Source: Mesorhizobium ciceri biovar biserrulae WSM1271 (GTDB taxonomy: Bacteria > Pseudomonadota > Alphaproteobacteria > Rhizobiales > Rhizobiaceae). Taken from it: a stretch of 64,000 bases of DNA. Location of the stretch: the NCBI RefSeq assembly GCF_000185905.1, contig NC_014923.1:1821501-1885500 (forward strand), read 5' to 3'. The position numbers and the translations under genes were made by a program. This document shows, piece by piece, positions 44,011 to 52,107 of the stretch. The notes under the pieces are model-generated. The model did no database searches. It saw nothing but the letters and a program-made list of their open reading frames with translations, and had not been told where the DNA came from. The stretch's first letter is position 1. Every line of letters begins with the position of its first letter.

Positions 44011-45539
44011 AGTGCTGCCTCCTGGTGCTCGATGCCGGCCATCAGCAGGCCGAGCTCGCCTTCGGTCGCTTCGGAGCCGCGCTCGCCGACGATGCGGCCG
44101 GCAAACATCACCAGGATACGGTCGGACAGCGAACGGATCTCGTCCAGCTCGACCGACACCACCAGCACCGCCTTGCCCTGATCGCGCATGGCGATCAGGC
44201 GCTTGTGGATGAACTCGATGGCGCCGACATCGACGCCGCGTGTCGGCTGGCCGACGATCAGCACGCCCGGGTCCTGTTCCATCTCCCGTGCCAGCACGAT
44301 CTTCTGCTGGTTGCCGCCGGAGAAATTGGCGGTCTTCAGCCGGCAGTCGGCCGGGCGGATGTCGTATTTGGCGATCTTGTCCCTGGCATCGTTGCGGATG
44401 GCATCGATGTTGAGGAACGGCCCCTTCAAATAGCGGGGATCATCGTGATAGCCGAGGATCGAATTCTCGTTCTCCTCGAAGGCCAGCACCAGCCCGACGT
44501 GATGGCGGTCCTCCGGCACATGCGCCAGGCCACGGTCGCGCAACTCTCCGGGGTCGGCGGCACCGGTCAGGTCGATCGGCTTGCCATCCAGCATGACCGA
44601 GCCGGAAACGGCACGCCTGATGCCGGAAATCGCCTCGAGCAGTTCGGATTGTCCGTTGCCGGCGACACCGGCGATGCCGACGATCTCGCCGGCCCTGATA
44701 TCGAAGGAGATGTCGTCGACCATGGTGACGCCGCGCGTATCCCTGACCGTCAGGTTCTTGACTGCGAGCTTGACGGCGCCGGCCTCTGCCTCGCCCTTCT
44801 CGACCCGCAAGAGCACGCGCCGGCCAACCATCAGCTCGGCCAGTTCCTCGACAGTCGTCTTCCTGGTCTCGCGGGTTGCCACCATCGTGCCCTGGCGCAT
44901 GACCGACACCGTGTCGGTGATGGCCATGATCTCGCGCAGTTTGTGGGTGATCAGCACCACCGTCTTGCCCTGGTCCTTCAACTGCCGAAGGATGCGGAAC
45001 AGATGGTCGGCCTCGGCCGGCGTCAAAACGCCCGTCGGTTCGTCGAGGATCAGGATCTCGGCGCCGCGATAGAGCGCCTTCAGGATCTCGACACGCTGCT
45101 GCAGGCCGACCGGCAGTTCCTCGATGATTGCATCGGGATCGACTTCCAGCCCGTATTCACGCTCCAGCCGCTCCAGTTCGGAGCGCGCCTTGGCGATGCT
45201 CTTCTTCAAGAGCGCATCGCTTTCGGCGCCGAGGATGACGTTCTCCAGCACTGTGAAATTGTCGACCAGCATGAAGTGCTGATGCACCATGCCGATGCCG
45301 AGCGCGATGGCGTCATTGGGGGTCTTGATCGAAGCCGGCTGGCCGCCAACGCGGATCTCGCCGCTGTCGGCCTGGTAGAAGCCGTAGAGGATCGACATCA
45401 GCGTCGACTTGCCAGCGCCGTTCTCGCCGACAATGCCGTGGATCGTGCCGCGACCGATCTCAAGATTGATGTCCCGGTTGGCGCGCACCGCACCAAAACT
45501 CTTGTTGATGCCGATCAACTCGATTGCGGCTTGCGCCAT
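44007..45539 (-). CDS. Nucleoside ABC transporter ATP-binding protein (double cassette)
   Basis: A 510-residue ATPase with two ABC domains. The first has Walker A GENGAGKSTLMSILYG near residue 37, a variant signature LPVGLQQRVEILKAL and Walker B ILILDEPTGVLTP. The second has the degenerate Walker A GVAGNGQSELLEAI and signature FSGGNQQKIVLARE, the usual pattern for BMP-type nucleoside and sugar importers. It is the first gene of the operon running to deoA. The binding protein is encoded about 1.4 kb upstream as a separate unit. Confidence 0.93.
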   Translation of the reverse strand: MAQAAIELIGINKSFGAVRANRDINLEIGRGTIHGIVGENGAGKSTLMSILYGFYQADSGEIRVGGQPASIKTPNDAIALGIGMVHQHFMLVDNFTVLENVILGAESDALLKKSIAKARSELERLEREYGLEVDPDAIIEELPVGLQQRVEILKALYRGAEILILDEPTGVLTPAEADHLFRILRQLKDQGKTVVLITHKLREIMAITDTVSVMRQGTMVATRETRKTTVEELAELMVGRRVLLRVEKGEAEAGAVKLAVKNLTVRDTRGVTMVDDISFDIRAGEIVGIAGVAGNGQSELLEAISGIRRAVSGSVMLDGKPIDLTGAADPGELRDRGLAHVPEDRHHVGLVLAFEENENSILGYHDDPRYLKGPFLNIDAIRNDARDKIAKYDIRPADCRLKTANFSGGNQQKIVLAREMEQDPGVLIVGQPTRGVDVGAIEFIHKRLIAMRDQGKAVLVVSVELDEIRSLSDRILVMFAGRIVGERGSEATEGELGLLMAGIEHQEAAL

Positions 45540-45593
45540 GCAGCCTGTCCCACTCTTATTTTTTTATCGCTTGGTCAAAACGCCTAGCATGAC

Positions 45594-45619
45594 GCTCCGC
45601 CCGTGCCAATTGGCGGAGC
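45594..45619 (-). promoter_or_regulatory. Hairpin in the leader of the nucleoside transporter operon
   Basis: An 8-bp stem (45594-45601 with 45612-45619) lies about 55 bases upstream of the ATPase ATG. It may be a leader structure or operator. The rest of the 45540-45766 gap shows no gene. Confidence 0.35.
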
Positions 45620-45713
45620 AGGTTCACTCTCGACAAATCCCGGTGCGCTTGTCAATTTGCAACGTGGCCGGGGCCTTCACATTCGCTAGTATGACGGAGC
45701 CGAAATTCGCATT

Positions 45714-45743
45714 GCGGCGCAAGACATCGCGGCGCAAGACATC
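45714..45743. repeat. 15-bp tandem duplication
   Basis: The unit GCGGCGCAAGACATC is present twice head to tail, followed by a partial third copy. It lies just before the slyX ribosome site and could be a slippage product. Confidence 0.8.
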
Positions 45744-45766
45744 GCGGTGAAGACTGGGGAATTCAC

Positions 45767-45976
45767 ATGACCATACCCGCCGACCGGCTGACGACGCTGG
45801 AAATCCGCGCCGCCGAGCAGGAGAAGACCATCGAGGAACTGTCCGGCCAGATCGCCGAGCAGTGGAAAGTGATCGAGCGCATGCAGCGCAAGCTCGACGC
45901 GCTGACGGATCGTTTCCTGGCGCTGGAGGAGCAGACGGGAGATGAAGTGCCTGTAACCAAGCCGCCGCACTGGTGA
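45767..45976 (+). CDS. slyX: SlyX family protein
   Basis: A 69-residue, almost wholly helical protein with heptads of hydrophobic residues (RLTTLEIRAAEQEKTIEELS through QWKVIERMQRKLDALTDRFL), predicted to form a coiled coil. The C-terminus KPPHW matches the usual SlyX ending PPHY/W. Function unknown. A GGGGA site precedes the ATG. The next gene starts about 23 bases later in the same direction. Confidence 0.88.
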   Translation: MTIPADRLTTLEIRAAEQEKTIEELSGQIAEQWKVIERMQRKLDALTDRFLALEEQTGDEVPVTKPPHW

Positions 45977-45999
45977 GGAAAAAGGGAAGGGCGCACGCC

Positions 46000-46395
46000 A
46001 TGGCCAGTGAAAGCGATCGCATTGCACGGGCCAGCGACTATGTGCGTGGCCTGATGAACGATGCGGAGCGCGAACGGGCCGAACGTGATCTGGAGATCGA
46101 CCCGGCCTTCCGCGACGAGGTCGTGCGACTTGCCGAGCGCATGCACGTCTTCGACCGTGCCGAACCGGGGGATGGCGAAGAGCGCTGGAAGCAGATCACG
46201 CAGCGCATTGGCGAGCTGCCGCAGATGCGTAGTTCTGGCCTGAGCGACGCCAGGCCGCCAACCGTGATCCGAAGCCTGTCGCAGCGGCCATACGGCGTCG
46301 GCGTCCACGCGCTGGGCGGCCGGCGTGGATTTGTGGTTGCCGCCGGACTGATGGTGGCGTTCGCGCTCGGTTGTCTCGTCGCGAAGCTGCTATAG
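46000..46395 (+). CDS. Putative anti-sigma-factor-like single-pass membrane protein
   Basis: A 131-residue protein with an N-terminal helical region (SDYVRGLMNDAERERAERDL, then DPAFRDEVVRLAERM), a spacer and one membrane segment near the end (GFVVAAGLMVAFALGCLVAKLL). This layout resembles cytoplasmic anti-sigma domains of the RskA kind fused to a membrane anchor, but the extracytoplasmic sensor domain is absent. No sigma-factor gene is adjacent. An alternative GTG start overlaps slyX; the ATG used has an AGGG site. Ends back to back with the convergent GNAT gene. Confidence 0.6.
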   Translation: MASESDRIARASDYVRGLMNDAERERAERDLEIDPAFRDEVVRLAERMHVFDRAEPGDGEERWKQITQRIGELPQMRSSGLSDARPPTVIRSLSQRPYGVGVHALGGRRGFVVAAGLMVAFALGCLVAKLL

Positions 46396-46851
46396 GCGAG
46401 GCCGGCGAGACATCAGAGCCATCGTCTCGCCGTCCGAACTGCATATCTCAACGATGTTCCAGCCGAGGGCCGCGTAGAAACCACGCGCATCCCATGTGTA
46501 GAGATAGAGCATCTCGACGCCCCGTGACGCCGCATGGGCTTCCGTTGCCTTGACCAGCGCGGTGGCGATGCCTTGGCGTCGATACCTTGCATCGACAACC
46601 AACCCGGCCAGCCATGGCGTCAGATCATGCGCGGGCTCCAATTCGTGGCGGACCAGCAGGCATGTCCCGACCGGGGTGTCGCCGATCCGGGCCACGAATG
46701 CCGCCTCGAAACCGTCACCGGCGATCAAGTCGCGAAGCCCTGCAGCATCTTCCCCGAGAGTCCTTCCGGTTCCCTCGAAAAAGGCAGACAGGCGCAGTTG
46801 CGCGACCGCTGCTACGTCGTGCTCGCCCATGGGTCCGATCGTCGGCTGCAT
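46390..46851 (-). CDS. GNAT family N-acetyltransferase
   Basis: A 153-residue acetyltransferase. The acetyl-CoA loop is LVVDARYRRQGIATALVKATEAHA, followed by LYLYTWDARGFYAALGW, the usual GNAT end. The acceptor is unknown. The open frame is longer upstream, but the start used gives the standard domain length. Its ribosome site is weak (CGAGAT), so the start is uncertain. Confidence 0.82.
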   Translation of the reverse strand: MQPTIGPMGEHDVAAVAQLRLSAFFEGTGRTLGEDAAGLRDLIAGDGFEAAFVARIGDTPVGTCLLVRHELEPAHDLTPWLAGLVVDARYRRQGIATALVKATEAHAASRGVEMLYLYTWDARGFYAALGWNIVEICSSDGETMALMSRRPRL

Positions 46852-46910
46852 CTGTATCTCGAAACGGTGTCCGGCACGGAGCGAAGGTTTCGCTCGATCC
46901 GGTAAAGGCA

Positions 46911-46938
46911 AAACCGCCGGGCTGGCGCCCGGCGGTTT
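46911..46938 (-). terminator. Intrinsic terminator of the BMP-protein gene
   Basis: A perfect 12-bp stem (46911-46922 with 46927-46938) with a TGGC loop lies 28 bases past the stop codon. Read on the minus strand it is followed by TTTTGCC. Confidence 0.82.
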
Positions 46939-46966
46939 GCAGATCATGGCTGTGTGTTCGTGCCGC

Positions 46967-47956
46967 TCAATAGGGGCAGGCGTTGTCAGTCGTATAGTCG
47001 TGTACTTCGACCTTGCCGGCAATGATGTCGGCCTTGGCTTTTTCGACGGCCGCCTTCATCTCGTCCGTCACCAGCGCCTTGTTGTTTTCGTCCATGGCGT
47101 AGTCGACGCCGCCTTCCTTGAGGCCGAGATTCTCGACGCCGCCCTTGAAGGTGCCGTTCTTGCCGTCCATGAAGGCGGTGTAGACGGCGACGTCTACGCG
47201 CTTCAGCATCGAGGTCAGTACCTTGCCGGGCTGCAGGCCGTTCTGGTTGGAATCGACGCCGATGCCGAGCTTGCCGGCATCTGCCGCCGCCTGCAGCACG
47301 CCGACGCCGGTGCCGCCTGCCGCGGCATAGACCACGTCGGAGCCCTGGTCGATCTGCGTCTTGGCGATCTCGCCGCCCTTGGCCGGATCGTTCCAGGCAG
47401 CCGGCGTGTCACCCGTCATGTTCTGGATGACATCGGTCGCGCCGGCCGATTTGGCACCGCCGACATAGCCGCATTCGAACTTGCGGATCAGCGGGATGTC
47501 CATGCCGCCGACGAAGGAGACCTTCTTCGACTTCGAGGCCATCGCCGCCATGATGCCGACGAGATAGGAGCCTTCGTTTTCCTTGAATACCAGCGAGCGG
47601 ACATTGGGCATGTCGACGGCGTCGTCGATGATGGCGAAGTTGAGATCGGGATATTCGGCCGCGACCTTCTTCAGCGCATCCTCCCAGGCGAAGCCGGCCA
47701 TGACGATCGGGTTGTGGCCGTCCTCGGCGAAGCGGCGCAGCGCCTGCTCACGCTGCGAGGCATTGGAGACCTCGAATTCGACGTAGGCCGTGCCGGTTTC
47801 CGTCTTGAATTTCTCGGCGCCGTGATAGGCAGCCTCGTTGAAGGATTTATCGAATTTGCCGCCGAGATCATAGAGGATGGCCGGCTGGACATCCGCGGCG
47901 AAAGCCGGAAGAACCATTGCGGTTGCGGCCAGGAGGCCGAGAACGATACGTTTCAT
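46967..47956 (-). CDS. BMP-family nucleoside-binding protein of an ABC importer
   Basis: A 329-residue periplasmic receptor. It has a signal peptide (about residues 1-19, ending AFAA). The BMP/Med fold opens PAILYDLGGKFDKSFNEAAYHGAEKF and continues with SYLVGIMAAMASKSKKVSFVGG and VVYAAAGGTGVGVLQAAADAG. The C-terminus ends DNACPY. It binds nucleosides for the ATPase and permeases encoded downstream, separated by slyX and two small genes. It has its own promoter region and terminator, which allows excess binding protein. Confidence 0.92.
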   Translation of the reverse strand: MKRIVLGLLAATAMVLPAFAADVQPAILYDLGGKFDKSFNEAAYHGAEKFKTETGTAYVEFEVSNASQREQALRRFAEDGHNPIVMAGFAWEDALKKVAAEYPDLNFAIIDDAVDMPNVRSLVFKENEGSYLVGIMAAMASKSKKVSFVGGMDIPLIRKFECGYVGGAKSAGATDVIQNMTGDTPAAWNDPAKGGEIAKTQIDQGSDVVYAAAGGTGVGVLQAAADAGKLGIGVDSNQNGLQPGKVLTSMLKRVDVAVYTAFMDGKNGTFKGGVENLGLKEGGVDYAMDENNKALVTDEMKAAVEKAKADIIAGKVEVHDYTTDNACPY

Positions 47957-48085
47957 GTGATCCACACCCTGTCGGTTATTTTTTCCGTTACGCACCGCAT
48001 GCCGGCCCGGTTCTCCGGCAGGCATGCGACGTCAGCCAGGAGTGTATTCCCTCCCGCTCGGCGGCAATCTGGCATGGCCCGAAAC

Positions 48086-48106
48086 AAAATTCACGCGGAA
48101 TTTTGA
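48086..48106. promoter_or_regulatory. Inverted repeat upstream of the BMP gene, possible operator
   Basis: Two 8-base arms (CAAAATTC and GAATTTTG) flank a 5-base spacer about 130 bases before the BMP start. The AT-rich symmetry in a GC-rich region suits a dimeric repressor. It also lies within the shared downstream region of msrA. Confidence 0.35.
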
Positions 48107-48164
48107 CCTTTTGGAAAAGCTTGGTGCAGGCAAGCCGCACCGCAGCTTGTCCTTGCGCCAAGTG

Positions 48165-48830
48165 TCAGGCGGAGGCGGCGGCAGGGATGGCGCAAGCGAC
48201 ACCGGTGCCTTTGAGGTTGCACGTGCCGTAAGGGTTCTTTGCCAGATATTGCTGGTGATCGGCTTCGGCGAAGTAGAATTCGGCCGCCGGGGCGATCTCG
48301 GTGGTGATCCTGCCGTGGCCGGCACCGCGCAGCGAGGTCTCATACGCATCGCGCGAGGCGCTCGCCGCCAACAGTTGCGCCTCGTCGCTCGTGTAGATCG
48401 CGGAGCGATAGGCGGTGCCGACATCATTGCCCTGGCGCATGCCCTGCGTGGGATCGTGGCTTTCCCAGAACAGCTTCAGAAGCCCAGCATAGGAGACGAT
48501 CCCGGGGTCATGAACCACCAGCACCGCTTCGGCATGACCGGTTAGCCCGGTGCAGGTCTCCTGATAGGTCGGATTGGGCGTGAAGCCGCCGGCATAGCCG
48601 GCCGCGGTGACCCAGACGCCTTCGATCTGCCAGAACAGCCGCTCCGCAGCCCAGAAGCAGCCGAGCCCGAACATGGCCGTCTCCAGCCCCTCGGGATAAG
48701 GACCCTTGAGCGGTCTTTTCAAGACCTTGTGCCTGGATGCGGTCGGGATCGCCCTGGCGCGGCCCGGCAGGGCCTCGGAGGGCTTCGGCAGATTGAGCTT
48801 CTTGTTCAGCATATCGCTGAGAAAGAACAT
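48165..48830 (-). CDS. msrA: Peptide methionine sulfoxide reductase A
   Basis: A 221-residue repair enzyme that reduces the S-form of methionine sulfoxide. The catalytic Cys58 is in [14 protein letters not shown], and conserved parts include [26 protein letters not shown] and [14 protein letters not shown]. An N-terminal extension of about 50 residues precedes the domain, as in other rhizobial MsrA. The late Cys in [12 protein letters not shown] may serve as a resolving Cys. The longer open frame upstream overlaps the next gene and was not used. Confidence 0.94.
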   Translation of the reverse strand: MFFLSDMLNKKLNLPKPSEALPGRARAIPTASRHKVLKRPLKGPYPEGLETAMFGLGCFWAAERLFWQIEGVWVTAAGYAGGFTPNPTYQETCTGLTGHAEAVLVVHDPGIVSYAGLLKLFWESHDPTQGMRQGNDVGTAYRSAIYTSDEAQLLAASASRDAYETSLRGAGHGRITTEIAPAAEFYFAEADHQQYLAKNPYGTCNLKGTGVACAIPAAASA

Positions 48831-48862
48831 GCGCGGGTTTCCCTCTCTTCGCGGAAAGCGGA

Positions 48863-49186
48863 TCAGTTTGCGACGAACTGTCCGGCGCGACGTTGCCGCC
48901 TGTAGCCTATCGCATAGAGCAGGAAAGCCAGCACCGCGAACACGGCGAAGCCCGGCTGGTTCAGCACCCAGGCGATGGCGCCATCCCACAGCAGCGGGCT
49001 GGTCTTGGTTCGGATGAAGGTCTCGAAGGCGGCCCGCGTGTCGGGCGAGACCGCCAGCCAACTGCTGTTGAGCGGGGTCAGCACCAGCACGGAGGCCGCC
49101 ACTGTGCGTGTCGCGTCGAGCACCGCCATGATGACGGAAATCGACAGCGCGACCATTGCGGCAAGACGAAAGACGAAGCGAAACAT
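48863..49186 (-). CDS. Small membrane protein of unknown function
   Basis: A 107-residue protein with a hydrophobic N-terminal segment (about residues 5-24) and a second near the C-terminus (about 74-95, [15 protein letters not shown]), ending in a basic RRQRR stretch. A loop rich in Thr/Ser/Ala joins them. Not recognised. A GGAGGG site lies well placed before the ATG at 49186. Same strand as msrA, 32 bases upstream, so probably co-transcribed. Confidence 0.65.
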   Translation of the reverse strand: MFRFVFRLAAMVALSISVIMAVLDATRTVAASVLVLTPLNSSWLAVSPDTRAAFETFIRTKTSPLLWDGAIAWVLNQPGFAVFAVLAFLLYAIGYRRQRRAGQFVAN

Positions 49187-49491
49187 CAGAACCCTCCTCC
49201 GGGCTGGTCCTCTCCCGAGGGACTTTTCAGAGATAGAATGCGCATGGCTGGATCGCAATCGCCATACGCGAATTTGCAGACTCCAAACTCAGGTCAACGG
49301 AGGGCCGGACGACAGTCAGTCGGGTCGCTTTTCATTGACATGTGAGGGCAGCTATGCTAATGATTTCGGTATGGCGTCGAGTTGCGCCGATGACCCGCCG
49401 CACAGGCGGGTTTTGCGTTTGGTGCTCGCAAACCGACGCGCCGGCGAAGTCTCCAAAGACCGTGTGAACCCGGATTTGTTGCCCGCGCGAA
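49187..49491 (+). other. Intergenic region with an orphan + strand terminator
   Basis: There is no gene in this 305-base gap. A TTGACA element (49335-49340) has a weak possible -10 seventeen bases later. A 6-bp GC stem (CCCGCC/GGCGGG, 49394-49410) followed by TTTT looks like an intrinsic terminator on the + strand. No + strand gene ends here, so it may close a small RNA. No known sRNA family was recognised. Confidence 0.4.
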
Positions 49492-50196
49492 TTATGCGGC
49501 CGGCTTCCTTTTGTGCCGGTGGACACGCCAGACAGCAAAGACGCCGCCGCCGATGGCGCCGATCACCAGACCGGCCAGGCCGGTGAACACGGCGAAATAG
49601 CCGCAGGCGCCCTCGAAACAGCTCATCTCGGTGGCATCGGCGATCACCGAGCCGATGGCGAATCCGCCCACGGCGCCGATGACCGCGCCCAGGACGATGC
49701 CGAGCAGCGCGGCGATGACCGAGACGAAGGCCGATGGGCTCTCGGTTTTCGGATTGACATAAACGGCATCGGCTTCGGATCCATGGCGCAGCAGATAGAT
49801 GCAGAGCGCGCCGATGGCGATTTCGGCGCCGGTGATGACAAGCGCCTGGCCCGAGAAGACGAATCCCGGCACCGTAGGGGCATAGGCATGGATGACCAGC
49901 AGCCCGACGATTATGGCAATCTGCCAGATCGTGAACTGGCGTGGGAAGCGGGCCGAGCGGCCGAAGGCGAGGCCGAGCAGGTAAAGCCCCCACAGGATGG
50001 TGACGATGTCGACGACGAGCCCGCCATAGATAAGGTAAAGCACGCTGTCTGGCAGGCCGGTGGCGCCGACCGCGGGCCAGACGGAGATCAGGCCGTAGAC
50101 TGACCACGCCATGACGAAGACAAGCCAGCCCACCGGCACGAAGGACAGTCCGCTGTCCGGCCGCCTGACTGGCGTCTGTCCATTGCTCGATGTCAT
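49492..50196 (-). CDS. Multi-pass membrane protein with a glycine-rich helix pair
   Basis: An unrecognised 234-residue protein with about six hydrophobic segments. The C-terminal two carry glycine-spaced repeats (ALLGIVLGAVIGAVGGFAIG and GLAGLVIGAIGGGVFAVW), a pattern that packs helices tightly. A soluble loop includes NPKTESPSAF. It ends in a basic tail. The longer open frame upstream lacks a ribosome site. Its function is not deducible, and it stands alone on its strand. Confidence 0.65.
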   Translation of the reverse strand: MTSSNGQTPVRRPDSGLSFVPVGWLVFVMAWSVYGLISVWPAVGATGLPDSVLYLIYGGLVVDIVTILWGLYLLGLAFGRSARFPRQFTIWQIAIIVGLLVIHAYAPTVPGFVFSGQALVITGAEIAIGALCIYLLRHGSEADAVYVNPKTESPSAFVSVIAALLGIVLGAVIGAVGGFAIGSVIADATEMSCFEGACGYFAVFTGLAGLVIGAIGGGVFAVWRVHRHKRKPAA

Positions 50197-50557
50197 GTCC
50201 GCACAATGCCCCCGCAAAGCCTTGGCACCCGACAGGCAACTCCGGGGGAAGTCAAGGGCGGCCGTCCCTGCGGTCCTGCCTGTGCACACCATTGCAGCGG
50301 CGGCGCCCGCAAAAACGGGCATGCCGGCGGCCTCGTGAAAGACTGTGTGGCCGGCAAAGCGAATAGACTGCCGTTATGGCTTGGCATTCGCCGTCGGATC
50401 GACTAGATGAGCCCCGCGCCTGTTGCTTCGACGGCTCAGGTGCAGGGGAAGGCGTTTGCTGGTTGGCGACGCCGATGGCGAAAGTTCCGTCTTGCCCCAA
50501 GGGAGGTGCATCTCCCCAACCCGCGCGGCAAAACCGGCCGACGCGACATGCATGGAC
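50197..50557. other. Intergenic region before tRNA-Ser
   Basis: This gap of about 360 bases is GC-rich. Short open frames overlap on both strands, none with a ribosome site or family resemblance. It presumably holds the tRNA promoter. I see nothing else that I can support. Confidence 0.55.
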
Positions 50558-50647
50558 GGAGAGGTGGCCGAGTGGTTGAAGGCGCACGCCTGGAAAGTGT
50601 GTTTACGGGAGACCGTAACGCGGGTTCGAATCCCGCTCTCTCCGCCA
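50558..50647 (+). tRNA. tRNA-Ser (anticodon GGA)
   Basis: A 90-base gene with a 7-bp acceptor stem, a D-arm (GTGGCCGAGTGG) and anticodon stem CACGC/GTGTG around CTGGAAA, giving anticodon GGA. It has a long class II variable arm and a T-arm with GGTTCGAATCC. The CCA end is encoded. Reads UCC/UCU serine codons. Confidence 0.97.
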
Positions 50648-50759
50648 TCCTGCTTCGCTCTACGAGCTTCGCAGGACAAGCCCGAGCCTTTGCGCGAAGC
50701 AGGGCGGTAAACATCCCGCCGCGCTCTGCCCTAAAAACCTGCCAATCACAGGAGATGGC

Positions 50760-50984
50760 ATGCCGAACGATGTAATCGTGCGCGACAGCAATGGCGCTCA
50801 ATTGAATGACGGCGATTCCGTCACGCTGATCAAGGACCTCAAAGTCAAAGGCACTTCGGAAACGATCAAGCGCGGCACGTTGGTGAAGGCTATCCGCCTG
50901 AACGGCAATCCCGGCGAGATCGAATGCAACACCAAGCAAGTGAAAGGCCTGGTGCTCAAGACCGAGTTCGTGAAGAAGGCGTGA
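50760..50984 (+). CDS. PhnA/YjdM-like small protein, C-terminal domain only
   Basis: A 74-residue protein matching the C-terminal domain of PhnA/YjdM: VRDSNGAQLNDGDSVTLIKD, then LKVKGTSETIKRGT and IRLNGNPGEIEC. The N-terminal zinc-ribbon half of the full family is absent, as in many rhizobial relatives. Despite the old phosphonate name, function is unproven. An AGGAG site precedes the ATG. It follows tRNA-Ser by 112 bases. Confidence 0.85.
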   Translation: MPNDVIVRDSNGAQLNDGDSVTLIKDLKVKGTSETIKRGTLVKAIRLNGNPGEIECNTKQVKGLVLKTEFVKKA

Positions 50985-51245
50985 GCCTCAGGGCGGCAAG
51001 CGATCTCGATGGCTCCTTCGGGATTTTGGAGAGCCTGCCGTCGCCAAGTGGACTGCGGAGCCGTTGAGCGTCCGGCACGCGATCGTTGCGCTGCGAAATT
51101 GATAATTTCGCCGACCAGGCACAATCAAAAAACTGCCAAGACCCAAGTCTGGAACCTCCGGCCTCGTTGCGCGTTTCACGGCGTCCCGTTCGCGGATCCG
51201 CCCGGATATCTCTCCAAGCGCGCAAAAAAACCAGGAGCCCGCTTC

Positions 51246-51548
51246 ATGCACGACAAGCTGTTTCATTCCCCGGTCGCACTCTCGGTCGGCCTTGGCTTCA
51301 AACGCGAGATTGCGTCGCTGGCCGAAATGCACGACTTCCTCACCAATTGGACGACCTCCCGCCGCGGCCCGCTCTACCGCAACGCGGTGGAAGCATGTGA
51401 ACTCGCCATCCCAGGCTATGTGACCATCGAGCAGGCCCGCCACGCGCTCGTCCAGTTTGCGCAAGCTTCTTGTATCCTGTGGCCGGACCTCGAGCCGGTG
51501 GCGGGCGTGCACGCCGTTGCGCGTGGCTATGGCGGCTACGCCGCCTGA
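51246..51548 (+). CDS. DUF982 domain protein
   Basis: A 100-residue soluble protein with the DUF982 core: ALSVGLGFKREIASLAEMHDFL, then RRGPLYRNAVEACELA and YVTIEQARHALVQFAQ. This family is expanded in rhizobia, with many short copies per genome, and its function is unknown. The ATG at 51246 has an AGGAG site; the open frame upstream to 51009 is not convincing. A strong terminator follows. Confidence 0.85.
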   Translation: MHDKLFHSPVALSVGLGFKREIASLAEMHDFLTNWTTSRRGPLYRNAVEACELAIPGYVTIEQARHALVQFAQASCILWPDLEPVAGVHAVARGYGGYAA

Positions 51549-51591
51549 AGATCGATACCCTCCGCGCGGCTAAAGCCACACCACCATAGAA

Positions 51592-51620
51592 GGCCCGGCT
51601 GGCCCCAGCCGGGCTTTCCC
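51592..51620 (+). terminator. Intrinsic terminator after the DUF982 gene
   Basis: A perfect stem of nine to ten pairs with GGCC at its turn (about 51593-51602 with 51605-51614) is followed by a short T-run (TTTCCCGTTT). It separates the DUF982 gene from the kdp region. Confidence 0.75.
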
Positions 51621-51901
51621 GTTTCCGGCAGCTCGCAAGCAAATCGCAATCCTGTGGCTGGCCGCCTGCCTTGCGCGACAATCCCTGCGTGGAGTGTTGG
51701 GAAGAGCCCGCGCAAAAATCTTTATGAAATTCCTATTTCTTTCCACTGCGCCCCGTCTCGAACCTTTATGGCGATCGGGTCCATATTCCCTTCAGAAAAC
51801 ACATTCGGTTTCGTCGCCAAAGATACGACGGGACAATTTCGAGATATTGCGAAATCTCCTGTCGAATTCGCAAAGTACAAAAGAACAAAAGGAATAACAC
51901 A
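51621..51901 (+). promoter_or_regulatory. Low-GC control region of the kdp operon
   Basis: About 280 bases of distinctly lower GC precede the first small kdp gene. They include an imperfect inverted repeat (GAGAT...ATCTC, about 51840-51858) that may be a KdpE site. An open frame crosses it but has no ribosome site. No clear promoter boxes can be assigned. Confidence 0.5.
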
Positions 51902-51982
51902 ATGGATATATCCGTTATCGGGATCGGAATTTTGTTCTTCGCCCTTTGTTTCGCCTACATCAAAGTTTGCGACGCGCTCTAG
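51902..51982 (+). CDS. 26-residue membrane microprotein ahead of kdpF
   Basis: A tiny protein with one hydrophobic helix (IGIGILFFALCFAYIKVC) and an end CDAL. An AAAAGGA site sits seven to eight bases before the ATG, and the kdpF start follows 15 bases after its stop, so translation is likely. It resembles small membrane peptides that sometimes precede kdpF. Its role is unknown; it may be an assembly partner of the Kdp complex. Confidence 0.65.
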   Translation: MDISVIGIGILFFALCFAYIKVCDAL

Positions 51983-51997
51983 AGTGAGGCTGAAAAA

Positions 51998-52087
51998 ATG
52001 ATCGTCGACTATATTCTCGGTGGCGGCGTGACGCTGTTCCTGCTCGCCTACCTGACATACGCGCTCGTTCGTCCAGAACGCTTCTGA
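51998..52087 (+). CDS. kdpF: Potassium-transporting ATPase subunit F
   Basis: A 29-residue single-helix peptide ([22 protein letters not shown]) with the typical KdpF ending RPERF. KdpF stabilises the KdpABC complex. It precedes kdpA by 20 bases. It is short enough to be missed in automatic annotation, but the C-terminal motif is diagnostic. Confidence 0.9.
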   Translation: MIVDYILGGGVTLFLLAYLTYALVRPERF

Positions 52088-52107
52088 AGGCACGGAAAGC
52101 CACAGCC

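Noticed and set aside
44025..45587. Plus-strand open frame of 520 codons opposite the nucleoside ABC ATPase
   Set aside because: The minus-strand reading has every ABC motif; the opposite frame has none.
50558..50647. tRNA-Ser as an integration site for a mobile element
   Set aside because: No integrase gene, no direct repeat of the tRNA end and no change in composition was seen on either side.
51654..52001. Possible 115-codon gene in the low-GC region before kdp
   Set aside because: It has no ribosome site, runs across the better-supported microprotein gene in another frame, and matches no family.
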